Positions 23,839 through 31,426 of a stretch of DNA of 31,475 nucleotides are shown here, piece by piece. The stretch spans positions 1 to 31,475 of the forward strand of contig CAKZHN010000106.1 in assembly GCA_936924235.1 (NCBI GenBank), in the 5' to 3' direction. The DNA is from an uncultured Rhodoplanes sp. (GTDB taxonomy: Bacteria; Pseudomonadota; Alphaproteobacteria; Rhizobiales; Xanthobacteraceae). The position numbers were made by a program, and so were the translations under genes. The notes below the pieces were generated by a model. The model saw nothing but the letters and a program-made list of their open reading frames with translations. It was not told where the DNA came from and made no database searches. Every line of letters begins with the position of its first letter. The stretch's first letter is position 1.

Positions 23839-24318
23839 TCAGGCCATGGACGTGAACATCATCATCCGCTCGCGTTCGAGTTCGGCAATGATCCTGGCGT
23901 GATGCGTGACCGCCTCTTCGAGAAAGTCACGGATGGAAACGACGGTAACCGGCCGGCCGTTCTCGACCACCGGCAGATGCCGGATGCCGTGCTGATGCAT
24001 CAGCTTCAGGCATTCGGCGAAATTGTGCGTGAGCTCGACGGTCACGACGTCGCGCACCATGATGTCGGCGACCGGCGTTGCTTCGGCTGATTTTCGCGCC
24101 AGTCGCCGGGCGCAGTCGCGCTCCGACAGGATGCCGACGGTCTTGCCGTCATCCATGACCAGCAGGCAGCCGATGTTCTTGTCGGCCATGATCTCGAGCG
24201 CCTTCTGGACGCTGTCGGTCGGCCGCACCGTCCACAACGCCGTGGTCCTCGGCTGCAGCATCTGCCGCAGCGAGCGAAAGGCCAGGATTTCCTCCGGCCG
24301 TCTGATCGGTCGATCCAT
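23839..24318 (-). CDS. Two-CBS-domain protein
   Basis: A 159-residue cytoplasmic protein of two CBS motifs forming one Bateman module. CBS1 is at about residues 25-80 (ALWTVRPTDSVQKALEIMADKNIGCLLVMDDGKTVGILSERDCAR) and CBS2 at 85-140 (VADIMVRDVVTVELTHNFAECLKLMHQHGIRHLPVVENGRPVTVVSIRDFLEE). Stand-alone CBS pairs bind adenine nucleotides and regulate partner enzymes. The C-terminal helix ends in a methionine-rich stretch (RERMMMFTSMA). The ATG at 24318 is chosen over an upstream TTG because the domain begins well after it, though no clear ribosome site is seen. It lies 59 bp upstream of the permease gene and may be the first gene of the PHA operon. Confidence 0.88.
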   Translation of the reverse strand: MDRPIRRPEEILAFRSLRQMLQPRTTALWTVRPTDSVQKALEIMADKNIGCLLVMDDGKTVGILSERDCARRLARKSAEATPVADIMVRDVVTVELTHNFAECLKLMHQHGIRHLPVVENGRPVTVVSIRDFLEEAVTHHARIIAELERERMMMFTSMA

Positions 24319-24433
24319 GGTGTGCCCGTCTCGATCGCATCCCCGGGGATCGCGCAACGCACGCGATAGAAGCCGTGCACGACAAGAATGAAAGGCGGCG
24401 CTGCGGTGCGATATTCGGCAGTGGATTAGGCCC

Positions 24434-24452
24434 GCTAACCGTTTCGGTTAGC
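24434..24452. promoter_or_regulatory. Perfect palindrome GCTAACCG-TTT-CGGTTAGC
   Basis: An 8-3-8 perfect inverted repeat in the divergent region between the CBS and MaoC-type genes, 116 bp upstream of the CBS start and 149 bp from the MaoC start. A second, shorter inverted pair (AACCAA at about 24497 and TTGGTT at about 24533) lies between it and the MaoC gene. It looks like an operator for a dimeric regulator. It contains CTAAC but inverted, unlike the tandem boxes of the island. The rest of the 282-bp gap holds no gene. Confidence 0.6.
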
Positions 24453-24600
24453 TGCACTGCGATATGCGCGCGATCCGTGCGTGGGATGCCGCGCCTAACC
24501 AAATCTATGAGACGCGCCATACGTTGGTTTATTTGATTTTGGCAGGCCCGCCCTCTAGCCAGGATCGAATACAACCTTGGCCTGAGCGTGGGCGTACATC

Positions 24601-25059
24601 ATGCGAATTTTCAAGGACTTCGAGGAGATCAAAGCCGCGATCGGCACCGAGGTCGGCGTCAGCGACTGGCGCGAGATCACCCAGCAGCAGATCGAACGGT
24701 TCGCCGAGGCGACCGGCGACGACCAGTGGATCCACGTCGACGTCGAGCGGGCCAGGCGTGAGCTGCCCGGCAAGACCACCATCGCCCACGGCCTTCTGAC
24801 TCTGTCGTTGGCCCCGGAGTTCATCCGCGAGGTGGCGCAGATCGAAGGGCTGAAAAACACGCTGAACTACGGCTCGAACCGCGTGCGCTATCTCGCGCCG
24901 GTGCCTGCCGGCTCGCGGCTGCGCGCCCGGGTTTCCGTCGCCGAAGCGGACGATGTGCCGCCCAACGGATTGCGGGTGACCTACGGCCTCACGGTCGAGA
25001 TCGAAGGCGGCAAGCGCCCGGCCTGCGTCGCCGAGGTGATCGGGCTGCATTTCCGGTAG
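24601..25059 (+). CDS. MaoC-type (R)-enoyl-CoA hydratase
   Basis: A 152-residue single hot-dog domain of the MaoC hydratase family. The catalytic Asp/His pair is visible as D40 and H45 in ATGDDQWIHVD, followed by GKTTIAHGLLTLSL, the usual substrate-loop helix, and the strand NYGSNRVRYLAPVPAGSRLRARV. Such enzymes hydrate trans-2-enoyl-CoA to (R)-3-hydroxyacyl-CoA, which links beta-oxidation with PHA synthesis. That fits the neighbouring phaC operon, though this gene is divergent from it and may serve general fatty-acid metabolism. The ATG is the only start consistent with the fold; no strong ribosome site precedes it. Confidence 0.9.
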   Translation: MRIFKDFEEIKAAIGTEVGVSDWREITQQQIERFAEATGDDQWIHVDVERARRELPGKTTIAHGLLTLSLAPEFIREVAQIEGLKNTLNYGSNRVRYLAPVPAGSRLRARVSVAEADDVPPNGLRVTYGLTVEIEGGKRPACVAEVIGLHFR

Positions 25060-25120
25060 CCCACGATACCCCCGCGGCTGCCCGCCCGCGATTGCGACAT
25101 GGCGGCCCGCATCTATCTTT

Positions 25121-25182
25121 CGATAGAGCCTCCACCGGCGACCGCAGAGGGGTACAATTCGTGCCGGCGGCGGGCTCTATCG
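25121..25182. repeat. Long imperfect inverted repeat upstream of the DUF5996 gene
   Basis: CGATAGAGCC (25121-25130) is exactly complementary to GGCTCTATCG (25173-25182). Inside these arms CCACCGGC and GCCGGCGG pair with one mismatch, giving an extended imperfect stem of about 18-19 bp with a 20-odd base loop. It ends 16 bp before the DUF5996 start codon, so it would form a hairpin in the leader mRNA close to the ribosome site. Confidence 0.6.
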
Positions 25183-25198
25183 ACTTGCGGGGTTCCCG

Positions 25199-26146
25199 AT
25201 GAATGCGCGCATGACGGAAAAATGGCCGGACATACCCTACGGTCCGTGGCGCGAGACCTGCGCGGCGCTGCAGCTTTACTGCCAGATCGTCGGCAAGTAC
25301 CGGCTCGCCCGCACACCCTGGGTGAATCATTCGTGGCACGCGACCCTCTATCCCAATGCTCGCGGCTTCACGACTGGTCTGGTGCCGGATCGGCCCGGCG
25401 CGATCGAGCTAAGCCTCGACCTGATAGATCATCAGGTGATCGGAGCCTCAACCGAAGGACGCATGGCGCGGTTTGCCCTCACATCGATGTCGGTTGCTGC
25501 CTTTCATGGACGCATGCTGGAGCTCATTCGCGGCCTCGGAGGAACACCGGAGCTGAACGGCAGGCCCAATGAGATTCCGGATGCTGTGCCGTTCGCCGAG
25601 GACAAGGCGGAGCGTCCTTACGACGCTGACGCGGTGACGCGTTTCTTTCGGGCCTGCGTGGCCGTGACCAACGTGATGCAGACGTTTCGCACCGCCTATC
25701 TCGGCAAGGTCAGCCCGGTGCATCTGTTCTGGGGCAGCTTCGACCTTGCGGTGACGCGCTTCTCCGGCCGACGCGCGCCGTTGCATCCCGGTGGCATTCC
25801 GGCCTTGCCCGACGAGGTCACCCGCGAGGCCTACAGCCACGAGGTGTCGTCGGCGGGCTTCTGGCCGGGCGGCGGGGCGATCGACTTTCCCGCATTCTAT
25901 TCCTACGCCTATCCGGCGCCGGCCGGTTTCGCGGCGGCACGCGTTGCTCCGGACGCCGCGCATTTCGACCAGACGCTCGGGGAATTCCTGCTGCCCTATG
26001 ACGCGGTCCGGCGCTCCGGCGATCCCGAAGCCGCGCTGATGAGCTTCCTGCAAAGCACCTATCGCGCCGCGGCCGACCTCGCGGATTGGGACAAGGCCGC
26101 GCTCGAATGCGCGATCGGCGTGCCACGGCGGCCGCGGCCTTTGTGA
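25199..26146 (+). CDS. DUF5996 family protein
   Basis: A 315-residue soluble protein with no signal peptide or membrane segment. It matches what I recall of DUF5996: WPDIPYGPWRETCAALQLYCQIVGKYRLARTPWVNHSWHATLYPNARGFTTG at the N terminus, a middle FFRACVAVTNVMQTFRTAYLGKVSPVHLFWGSFDLAVTRFSGR, and a late EVSSAGFWPGGGAIDFPAFYSYAYPAP. The many conserved Trp, His and Tyr suggest a ligand or cofactor pocket, but no function is established. A second ATG in frame, 12 bp downstream, is an equally possible start, since neither has a good ribosome site. It is followed by the solute-receptor gene after 69 bp, which may be transcribed separately. Confidence 0.88.
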   Translation: MNARMTEKWPDIPYGPWRETCAALQLYCQIVGKYRLARTPWVNHSWHATLYPNARGFTTGLVPDRPGAIELSLDLIDHQVIGASTEGRMARFALTSMSVAAFHGRMLELIRGLGGTPELNGRPNEIPDAVPFAEDKAERPYDADAVTRFFRACVAVTNVMQTFRTAYLGKVSPVHLFWGSFDLAVTRFSGRRAPLHPGGIPALPDEVTREAYSHEVSSAGFWPGGGAIDFPAFYSYAYPAPAGFAAARVAPDAAHFDQTLGEFLLPYDAVRRSGDPEAALMSFLQSTYRAAADLADWDKAALECAIGVPRRPRPL

Positions 26147-26215
26147 GCATCGTCTCGCGGCAGCGGGCGTAGTAGCCTGTCCCAGACAAGAAATCGAAAC
26201 TCCCAGGGAGGGGCC

Positions 26216-27178
26216 ATGAGAACAACAACAGCACTGCTGGCCATCGGCGTTGTCGCGGCGGCATTGCCGGCGCGGGCGCAGGACTATCCGGCGCGGCCGA
26301 TCACCGTCATATCGGCGCAGGCCTCCGGCGGCGCGAGCGACACGGTGGTCCGCGCCGTGCAGGAGCCGCTGCAGGCGGCGCTCGGCCAGCCCCTCGTGAT
26401 GGAGAACCGGCCGGGCGCGAGCGGCAATGTCGGCGCGCAGCAAGTCGCCCGCGCGGCGCCCGACGGCTACACGCTGATGATCGGCACCGACGCCATGATG
26501 ACCTCGAACGTGCATCTCTTCAAAAGCATGCCGTTCGATCCAGTGAAGGACTTTGCGCCGATCACCAATGCGGGCGCCAACATCATCGTGCTCGCGGTGA
26601 ACGCCGAGCTGCCGGTGAAGAACGTGACCGAGCTCATCGCCTACGCCAAGGCCAATCCGGGCAAGCTGCAGTTCGGCACGTCGGGCGTCGCCTCGCCGCA
26701 TCACCTGGCCGGCGAGCTTCTCAAGCTCAAGACCGGCATCGACATCGTCCACGTGCCCTATCGCGGCGGCGCGCTGTCGGCCAACGACCTGGCCGGCGGC
26801 CACGTGCCGATGGCGTTCGTCAGCTATTCGGCGGTGGCAGGGCTGGTGCCGACCGGCAAGGTCCGGATCCTCGCCGTCGTGGAGAAGACGCGCTACGCGG
26901 CCCTGCCCGACGTGCCGACCGTCGCCGAGACCATTCCGGGATACGAGATGTCGTCGTGGCTCGGCTTCTTCGCGCCGGCCGGGACGCCCGCGCCGATCGT
27001 CACGCGGCTGCACGACGCGATCGTGAAGATCCTCAAGACCGACCAGGTGAAGGAGCGGCTCGCCACGGTCGGTCTCGCGGTGGTGGCCGGAACGCCGGCG
27101 GAATTGGCTGAAACCGTTCGCAGCGGCATCGCGGTGCGCGGCGATCTGGTCAAGGCGGCGAAGATCGAGCCGCAGTAG
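26216..27178 (+). CDS. Bug/TctC-family periplasmic solute-binding protein
   Basis: A 320-residue tripartite tricarboxylate transporter receptor of the Bug family. The signal peptide (TTTALLAIGVVAAALPARA, cleaved after about residue 21) is followed by QDYPARPITVISAQASGGASDTVVRAV, the ENRPGASGNVGAQQVARAAPDGYTLMIG ligand-loop signature and VPYRGGALSANDLAGGHVPMAF. Bug proteins bind small carboxylates or amides in the periplasm. No TctA/TctB membrane genes are adjacent, which is common for orphan Bug receptors in this group and leaves the ligand open. GGGAGGGG lies just upstream of the ATG. A neighbouring enolase-superfamily gene, often linked with such receptors, is convergent. Confidence 0.94.
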   Translation: MRTTTALLAIGVVAAALPARAQDYPARPITVISAQASGGASDTVVRAVQEPLQAALGQPLVMENRPGASGNVGAQQVARAAPDGYTLMIGTDAMMTSNVHLFKSMPFDPVKDFAPITNAGANIIVLAVNAELPVKNVTELIAYAKANPGKLQFGTSGVASPHHLAGELLKLKTGIDIVHVPYRGGALSANDLAGGHVPMAFVSYSAVAGLVPTGKVRILAVVEKTRYAALPDVPTVAETIPGYEMSSWLGFFAPAGTPAPIVTRLHDAIVKILKTDQVKERLATVGLAVVAGTPAELAETVRSGIAVRGDLVKAAKIEPQ

Positions 27179-27189
27179 ACACTTGCTTT

Positions 27190-27238
27190 GAGCATGATCT
27201 ATTCCGAAAACCGCTTCACACTTTTCGGGATCATGCTC
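27190..27238. repeat. REP-like dispersed palindrome GAGCATGATC...GATCATGCTC
   Basis: GAGCATGATC (27190-27199) and GATCATGCTC (27229-27238) are exact 10-bp complements, and the interior also pairs partly (CCGAAAA near 27204 with TTTTCGG near 27222). I recall this GAGCATGATC...AAGTGTGAAGCGGTTTTC pattern as a highly repeated intergenic element in Bradyrhizobium relatives. It fills the gap between two convergent genes and touches the stop codon of the enolase-superfamily gene, so it may act as a bidirectional terminator or mRNA stabiliser. Confidence 0.85.
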
Positions 27239-28389
27239 TAGCCTTTGCCCCTGCCCCCGCTCAGCGGCAGCTTGGCGATCTCGCGGATCGCATCGCGGTT
27301 GGGCTCGAAGCCCAGGCCCGGCGTCTCGGACATGGTGAAGAAGCCGTCCTTCGGCTCCGGCAAACCGACGAAAATCTGCCGGCACATCTCGACCGCGAGA
27401 TAGTGGTGCTCGACCAGCGTGCCGTTCGACACGCCGGCCTGCAGGTGCATGTTGTGGAAGCCCCAGGCGCCGCCGTTGGCGATCGACACGTTGAACGCGT
27501 TGGCCATCCCGGCGATCTTCACGCATTGCGAATAGCCGCCGGTGATGATCGCGTTGGGCTGGGCGTAATCAATCGCCTGCGCCGTCAGCAAATCGCGGAA
27601 GCGGAACGACAGCCCCTCGTTCTGCCCGCAGGCCAGCGGAATGCCCGATACGCGGCGCAGCTGCGCCATGGCCGGCGCGTCGTTCTGCGTCAGCGGCTCC
27701 TCGAAGAACGAGATGCCGTAGGGCTTCACCATCTCGGCCAGTTTCGTGGCGTGATAGAGATCGAGATTGCAGTTGGCGTCGATGAAAAGCTCCACGTCGG
27801 GGCCGACCGCCTCGCGCACTGCCTTGACGCGAGCCGCGTCCTCGCGGATCACGTCCATGATCGGTCGGCTGTCGCGCTGCTTCAGCGCCTCATTGCCGAC
27901 CGTCATCTTGAGCCGCCTGAAGCCCTGCGAGACCCAGAGCTTGGCCGCCGCCGCGAGCTGCTCGCGATCGAAAAAGCCGAAGCCGAAGGTGGCATAGACC
28001 GGCACCCTGGGATGCGCGCCGCCCAGCAGCCGCCACACCGGCTGGCCGAACGCCTTGCCCTTGATGTCCCACAGCGCCACGTCAATCGCGGCGAGCGCAT
28101 GCGCCGCATAGCCGGTCTGGCCGCGCGGCATCAGCGTCCAGTAGAGCTTGTCCCAGATCCGCTCGTGGGCGAGCGGATCGTCGCCGAGGATCGCGGGGCC
28201 CGCGACGCTGTCGATGATCTCGGCAATCACCTCTTCCTCGGTGATGCCGGTGAGGCCGTGGCCGATGAGCCCGGTGTCGGTCTCGACTTCGACATAGCAG
28301 CCCGACAGCGACGACTTCTTGTCGACGCCGACGAGCTTGATGTGCAGCGGAACGTTGAGCGGCGTGGCCGTGACACGGACGATTTTCAT
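27238..28389 (-). CDS. Mandelate racemase / muconate lactonizing enzyme family protein
   Basis: A 383-residue enolase-superfamily enzyme. The N-terminal capping domain (ATPLNVPLHIKLV, YVEVETDTGLIGHG, about residues 1-125) precedes the modified TIM barrel. Metal ligands D204 (in FIDANCNLD) and E230 (in FFEEPL) are present. The third position, Glu in most members (GEN), reads Gln256 in ACGQNEGL, and the KxK base motif appears as K161-M-T. A His-containing strand (GAWGFHNMHL) is present late in the barrel. The family abstracts alpha-protons of carboxylates, giving dehydratases, racemases or cycloisomerases; the specificity cannot be named. The start at 28389 avoids a long non-homologous extension. 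The convergent Bug receptor suggests a carboxylate-uptake link, which is inference. Confidence 0.9.
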   Translation of the reverse strand: MKIVRVTATPLNVPLHIKLVGVDKKSSLSGCYVEVETDTGLIGHGLTGITEEEVIAEIIDSVAGPAILGDDPLAHERIWDKLYWTLMPRGQTGYAAHALAAIDVALWDIKGKAFGQPVWRLLGGAHPRVPVYATFGFGFFDREQLAAAAKLWVSQGFRRLKMTVGNEALKQRDSRPIMDVIREDAARVKAVREAVGPDVELFIDANCNLDLYHATKLAEMVKPYGISFFEEPLTQNDAPAMAQLRRVSGIPLACGQNEGLSFRFRDLLTAQAIDYAQPNAIITGGYSQCVKIAGMANAFNVSIANGGAWGFHNMHLQAGVSNGTLVEHHYLAVEMCRQIFVGLPEPKDGFFTMSETPGLGFEPNRDAIREIAKLPLSGGRGKG

Positions 28390-28396
28390 AGGCGGA

Positions 28397-28427
28397 ACAT
28401 TACGATGCCGCGCCGCGAGTTCCAACC
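28397..28427. repeat. 31-bp repeat, copy 1 (left of the ClpP-like gene)
   Basis: This 31-bp sequence recurs at 30163-30193 in the same orientation with four mismatches; both share TACGATGCC, CGCCGCG and GTTCCAA. The copies bracket the ClpP-like gene. In this copy CGCGAG (28414-28419) pairs with CTCGCG (28432-28437) just beyond the repeat, so its right end starts a small hairpin. Confidence 0.7.
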
Positions 28428-28463
28428 AGCGCTCGCGCAAAAGCGGGAGCACAAACCCGACGG

Positions 28464-30095
28464 CTATTTCCCGGACAGGATGCTGCGCATCGCCAACGCG
28501 ATATCCTGCGCCGGAAGTTTGGAAAGCTCGCGGAAATATTTGATGGCAACGTCGCAATAGGCGGCGTGCTTGGGCCTGGGCACTGTCTTGGCGTCCAATA
28601 ACGCCAGATCGTCGCTGCTGATCCCGAGCGAAAGCAACTGACCGCGAACTTTCTGCAGGACAGCCGCGCCCTCGTTTGCGTCGATCGGCGGTCGATTCCA
28701 CGCCCTGAGCAAGAGCTGTGTCCGAATGACGTTGTCCTGGCGCCACAGATCGTCGGGAAGCCACGGCACAAGGTCGAGCGCTCCTGAGGCATAAAAATAG
28801 CAATCCGTCGCATTCCGGTTGCCGAGTGCAACGTACTGCTCGAGCAACAGCTTGCTGTACGCCGCGAGAAGATCGTCGTCGTCGGCGAGCGCCATCGTGT
28901 GGGCGAAGAACGCGCCGATCCGGGCCGTCACACCGTCGAGCGCTTCCGCTTCGGTTTTCCCCTTGAGAACTCCCTCTCGGTATTCGTCGACGAAAACCTG
29001 AAACTCCGGATAGAGACGGCTCATGATCTGGAAGATTGTGCCGGTCTCGCTGAGCGCTTCCGCGACATCGTCCCAGGTCGGGTTGGTGCCCAGGCCCGAC
29101 AGCGCGAACTGCCGGCCGTCCGTCATCCCGGTGACGACTCCGGCCTTGATCAAAACCTCCGTCGGCGGTTTCCAAAGATCGTCATTGGGTGTAGCCAGAG
29201 CCTTCTCGATGAACCGCGCGTCGAAACCGGCCGCGCTGTAAATATCCGCCACCGCGCGCTCGATCGGTCCGCCGGAGAACTGCTTCGGCAGGCCAGCAAG
29301 CCCTCCTCGATGAAATCCCAATATTGCTCCCTGGCGCAGAAATCGCTCGCGACCACCCGCGAACGCCAAGGTGCAAGCCGAACTGCATTCCGACGATACA
29401 TAAGTGTCGAGACCCCGCTCCCAGATCAGACGAAACATCCGCTCGCCTTCGAGTCCTCGGCCTCCGGGGCTGCTGAGATGAACGGTCCTGATCTGCTTGG
29501 ATGCGTCCAGAACTTTGGTGAAGTCGTCGGTCAAGCCAAACTTGAAACCGCCTGCGATTTCGACTTCGGTGCCATCGCGCATCACGCGGATCGAATAGTT
29601 TTCCAATTTGGGATCGTTGAGGAATACGATTGGAAAGGCGATCCTAAGCAGATAGCTCAAGAACAAAAGGCCTCCAAAACCAAGCAACGTTGCCGGGGCG
29701 ACGATGAGATACGTCACGTTGCTCCAAACAGTGCTGCGTCCCAATCGAATGCGAGACTGCTTGTATTTGAATGCGGAGCGCCACGTCCCCACCAGCTGCC
29801 ACAGCGCCATCAGCACACTGGCAAACGCGGCTCCGAAGCCCATCAGAAACATGCGGCGCGCACTGAAGTCATAGTGGCCGAACATGGTGCCGACCACGAA
29901 CATCGGCACGAAGAGAGGCACGATGCCGAGAACAGTGATGATCCAGAATGAAACCCACAGCGGAAGCTCGCCGCGCCAATGCCGCATGACGAAATTCCAC
30001 CGTGCGGTGGAGCGCGATGCGGCAACAGTTGATGCGTCCGACCGAAGCGGCGGCTGGGGCTCCGAGATTTCGCGCTGCGCTGGTTCGTCGTCCAT
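28464..30095 (-). CDS. Membrane protein with ClpP-like serine protease domain
   Basis: A 543-residue protein. After a hydrophilic N terminus come three hydrophobic segments (about 47-72, 83-105 and 125-157). The next domain (about 165-310) resembles the ClpP/crotonase fold of the uncharacterised COG3904-type periplasmic proteins: VHLSSPGGRGLEGERMFRLIWERGLDTYV, then ECSSACTLAFAGGRERFLRQGAILGFHRGG. In ClpP-like enzymes the Ser in the SSAC turn (S239) and the His in GFHR (H262) would be nucleophile and base. The remaining 230 residues are helical and unrecognised. A role in membrane or secreted-protein proteolysis is plausible but unproven. By eye its coding sequence is less GC-rich than its neighbours, and 31-bp direct repeats flank it, so lateral acquisition is possible. 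Confidence 0.8.
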   Translation of the reverse strand: MDDEPAQREISEPQPPLRSDASTVAASRSTARWNFVMRHWRGELPLWVSFWIITVLGIVPLFVPMFVVGTMFGHYDFSARRMFLMGFGAAFASVLMALWQLVGTWRSAFKYKQSRIRLGRSTVWSNVTYLIVAPATLLGFGGLLFLSYLLRIAFPIVFLNDPKLENYSIRVMRDGTEVEIAGGFKFGLTDDFTKVLDASKQIRTVHLSSPGGRGLEGERMFRLIWERGLDTYVSSECSSACTLAFAGGRERFLRQGAILGFHRGGLAGLPKQFSGGPIERAVADIYSAAGFDARFIEKALATPNDDLWKPPTEVLIKAGVVTGMTDGRQFALSGLGTNPTWDDVAEALSETGTIFQIMSRLYPEFQVFVDEYREGVLKGKTEAEALDGVTARIGAFFAHTMALADDDDLLAAYSKLLLEQYVALGNRNATDCYFYASGALDLVPWLPDDLWRQDNVIRTQLLLRAWNRPPIDANEGAAVLQKVRGQLLSLGISSDDLALLDAKTVPRPKHAAYCDVAIKYFRELSKLPAQDIALAMRSILSGK

Positions 30096-30162
30096 TGGCG
30101 GCGCTATCCCGGATCATGTAATTTGGCAAGCGTCTGGAACGCGAGCGATGTTCGCGCGCACA

Positions 30163-30193
30163 ACACTACGATGCCCCGCCGCGGGTTCCAATC
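30163..30193. repeat. 31-bp repeat, copy 2 (right of the ClpP-like gene), with hairpin
   Basis: This is the second copy of the repeat at 28397. Its right end GCGGGTTCCA (30181-30190) is exactly complementary to TGGAACCCGC (30198-30207), giving a 10-bp stem with a 7-nt loop, followed at a short distance by TTTT. The copy-1 hairpin uses different bases in both arms, yet pairing is kept in each. Confidence 0.7.
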
Positions 30194-30290
30194 GCGGTGG
30201 AACCCGCCCGCCCTTTTCTCGCCGCCATCGTGCTTCAGGGAAATTTAACGGGACGGGCCTTACGGGGGGCAGCGTTTCCGAAGGTCCAGT

Positions 30291-31313
30291 GTGATCGTCC
30301 GAAGGTTGCTGCAACACGAGGCTCTGCCGTCTCGCCGCGCGCTGCTCGGCGGGCTTGGAGCGTTGACGAGCGCGCTGGCGCTCGGCGGCTGCGCCGGCCT
30401 CGCCGCGCAGGGCACGCGCTACGACGCGTCGTCGTTGTCGCTCGATCCGACATTGCTGGTCGCCACCACGCGCAAGCGGGTAAACGGCGGGCTCGCCAAG
30501 CCCTGGTTCGGGCCGGAGCGCGCCTCCGCCATGACGCTCGCCCGGGCGAAGCTCGTGCCGCCGGACGAAAGCCGGTTCTCGCTCGCCGCCGCGGGCTTCG
30601 ACAGCTGGCGCCTCGGCGACGTCGTGCCGGTGTCGGGTGACGTCAACGAGCTCCTGACGCAGGGCGGCAGCGGACGCGACATCCTGATCTACGTGCACGG
30701 CTTCAAGCAGACCTTCGAGGCTTCGGCGCTCGATGCCGCGTACCTGTCCGACGGCGTCAAGTTCAACGGCCAGACCATGGTGTTCTCCTGGCCGTCCCGC
30801 GATGGATTGTTCGACTACGCCTATGACCGCGACAGCGCGATGTGGTCGCGCGACGACTTCGAGCGCGTGCTGCGCTCCATCGTCGAGTCGCCGAACGGCG
30901 GCCGCGTCCACATCGTGGCGCACAGCATGGGCACCATGCTGACGCTCGAAACCCTGCGCCAGCTCTATGCGCGTTACGGCGACACCGTGGCGAACCGGAT
31001 CGGCGCCGTGATTTTCGCCGCGCCCGACATCGACATGGACGTGTTCTCGTCGTCGATCAAACGCATCGGTCCGCTCGCCGGCAAGATCACCGTCATTGCC
31101 GCGACCAACGACCGGGCGCTGGTGCTGTCGGGTCAGCTCGCCGGCGGCATGACGCGCGTGGGCGCCGCCGAGAAGGCCAAGATCGAGAAGCTCGGCGTGC
31201 GCGTGGTCGATGCGTCCCGCGAAGGCTTCGGGCTCATCAACCACGACCTGTTTCTGTCGAACGCCGACGTGCAGCAGGTGATCCGGAAGTCGATCGACTC
31301 CGTCGGCGCGTGA
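30291..31313 (+). CDS. Alpha/beta hydrolase, DUF900 type, probable lipoprotein
   Basis: A 340-residue protein starting at GTG with AAGG 6 bp upstream. The N terminus (LPSRRALLGGLGALTSALALGGCAG) has a basic stretch, a hydrophobic core and a lipobox-like LGGC with C34, so it is probably a membrane-anchored lipoprotein; the SRR pair also allows Tat export. The core is a DUF900/COG4782 alpha/beta hydrolase: DILIYVHGFKQTFEASALDAAYLSDGVKF, VFSWPSRDGLFDYAYDRDSAMWSRDDFERVL, then VHIVAHSMGTMLTLETL with nucleophile S212. A late GLINHDLFLS supplies the likely catalytic His. An esterase or lipase-like reaction is expected; the substrate is unknown. No co-oriented neighbour is close, so it appears monocistronic. 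Confidence 0.9.
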   Translation: MIVRRLLQHEALPSRRALLGGLGALTSALALGGCAGLAAQGTRYDASSLSLDPTLLVATTRKRVNGGLAKPWFGPERASAMTLARAKLVPPDESRFSLAAAGFDSWRLGDVVPVSGDVNELLTQGGSGRDILIYVHGFKQTFEASALDAAYLSDGVKFNGQTMVFSWPSRDGLFDYAYDRDSAMWSRDDFERVLRSIVESPNGGRVHIVAHSMGTMLTLETLRQLYARYGDTVANRIGAVIFAAPDIDMDVFSSSIKRIGPLAGKITVIAATNDRALVLSGQLAGGMTRVGAAEKAKIEKLGVRVVDASREGFGLINHDLFLSNADVQQVIRKSIDSVGA

Positions 31314-31400
31314 GCCGGTTGCGCTCTGGGCTCGCTCCAAGGCCCATATTTCAGACAGCGCAGCGTTCGAGGCGCGATTCATCGGCCTCTTGTGCCAGTG

Positions 31401-31426
31401 AGGCGCGGGGCCGGCGCCTTCTCTTG
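31401..31426 (+). terminator. Possible intrinsic terminator after the DUF900 hydrolase gene
   Basis: AGGCGC (31401-31406) pairs with GCGCCT (31414-31419) around a 7-nt loop, followed by the T-rich TCTCTTG. The stem is short and the T tract is interrupted, so this is a weak call. Nothing else is seen between 31314 and the window end. Confidence 0.4.

Noticed and set aside
24536..24560. TTGGCAGG-like sequence before the MaoC gene as a sigma-54 promoter
   Set aside because: The -12 TTGC part is missing at the required spacing.
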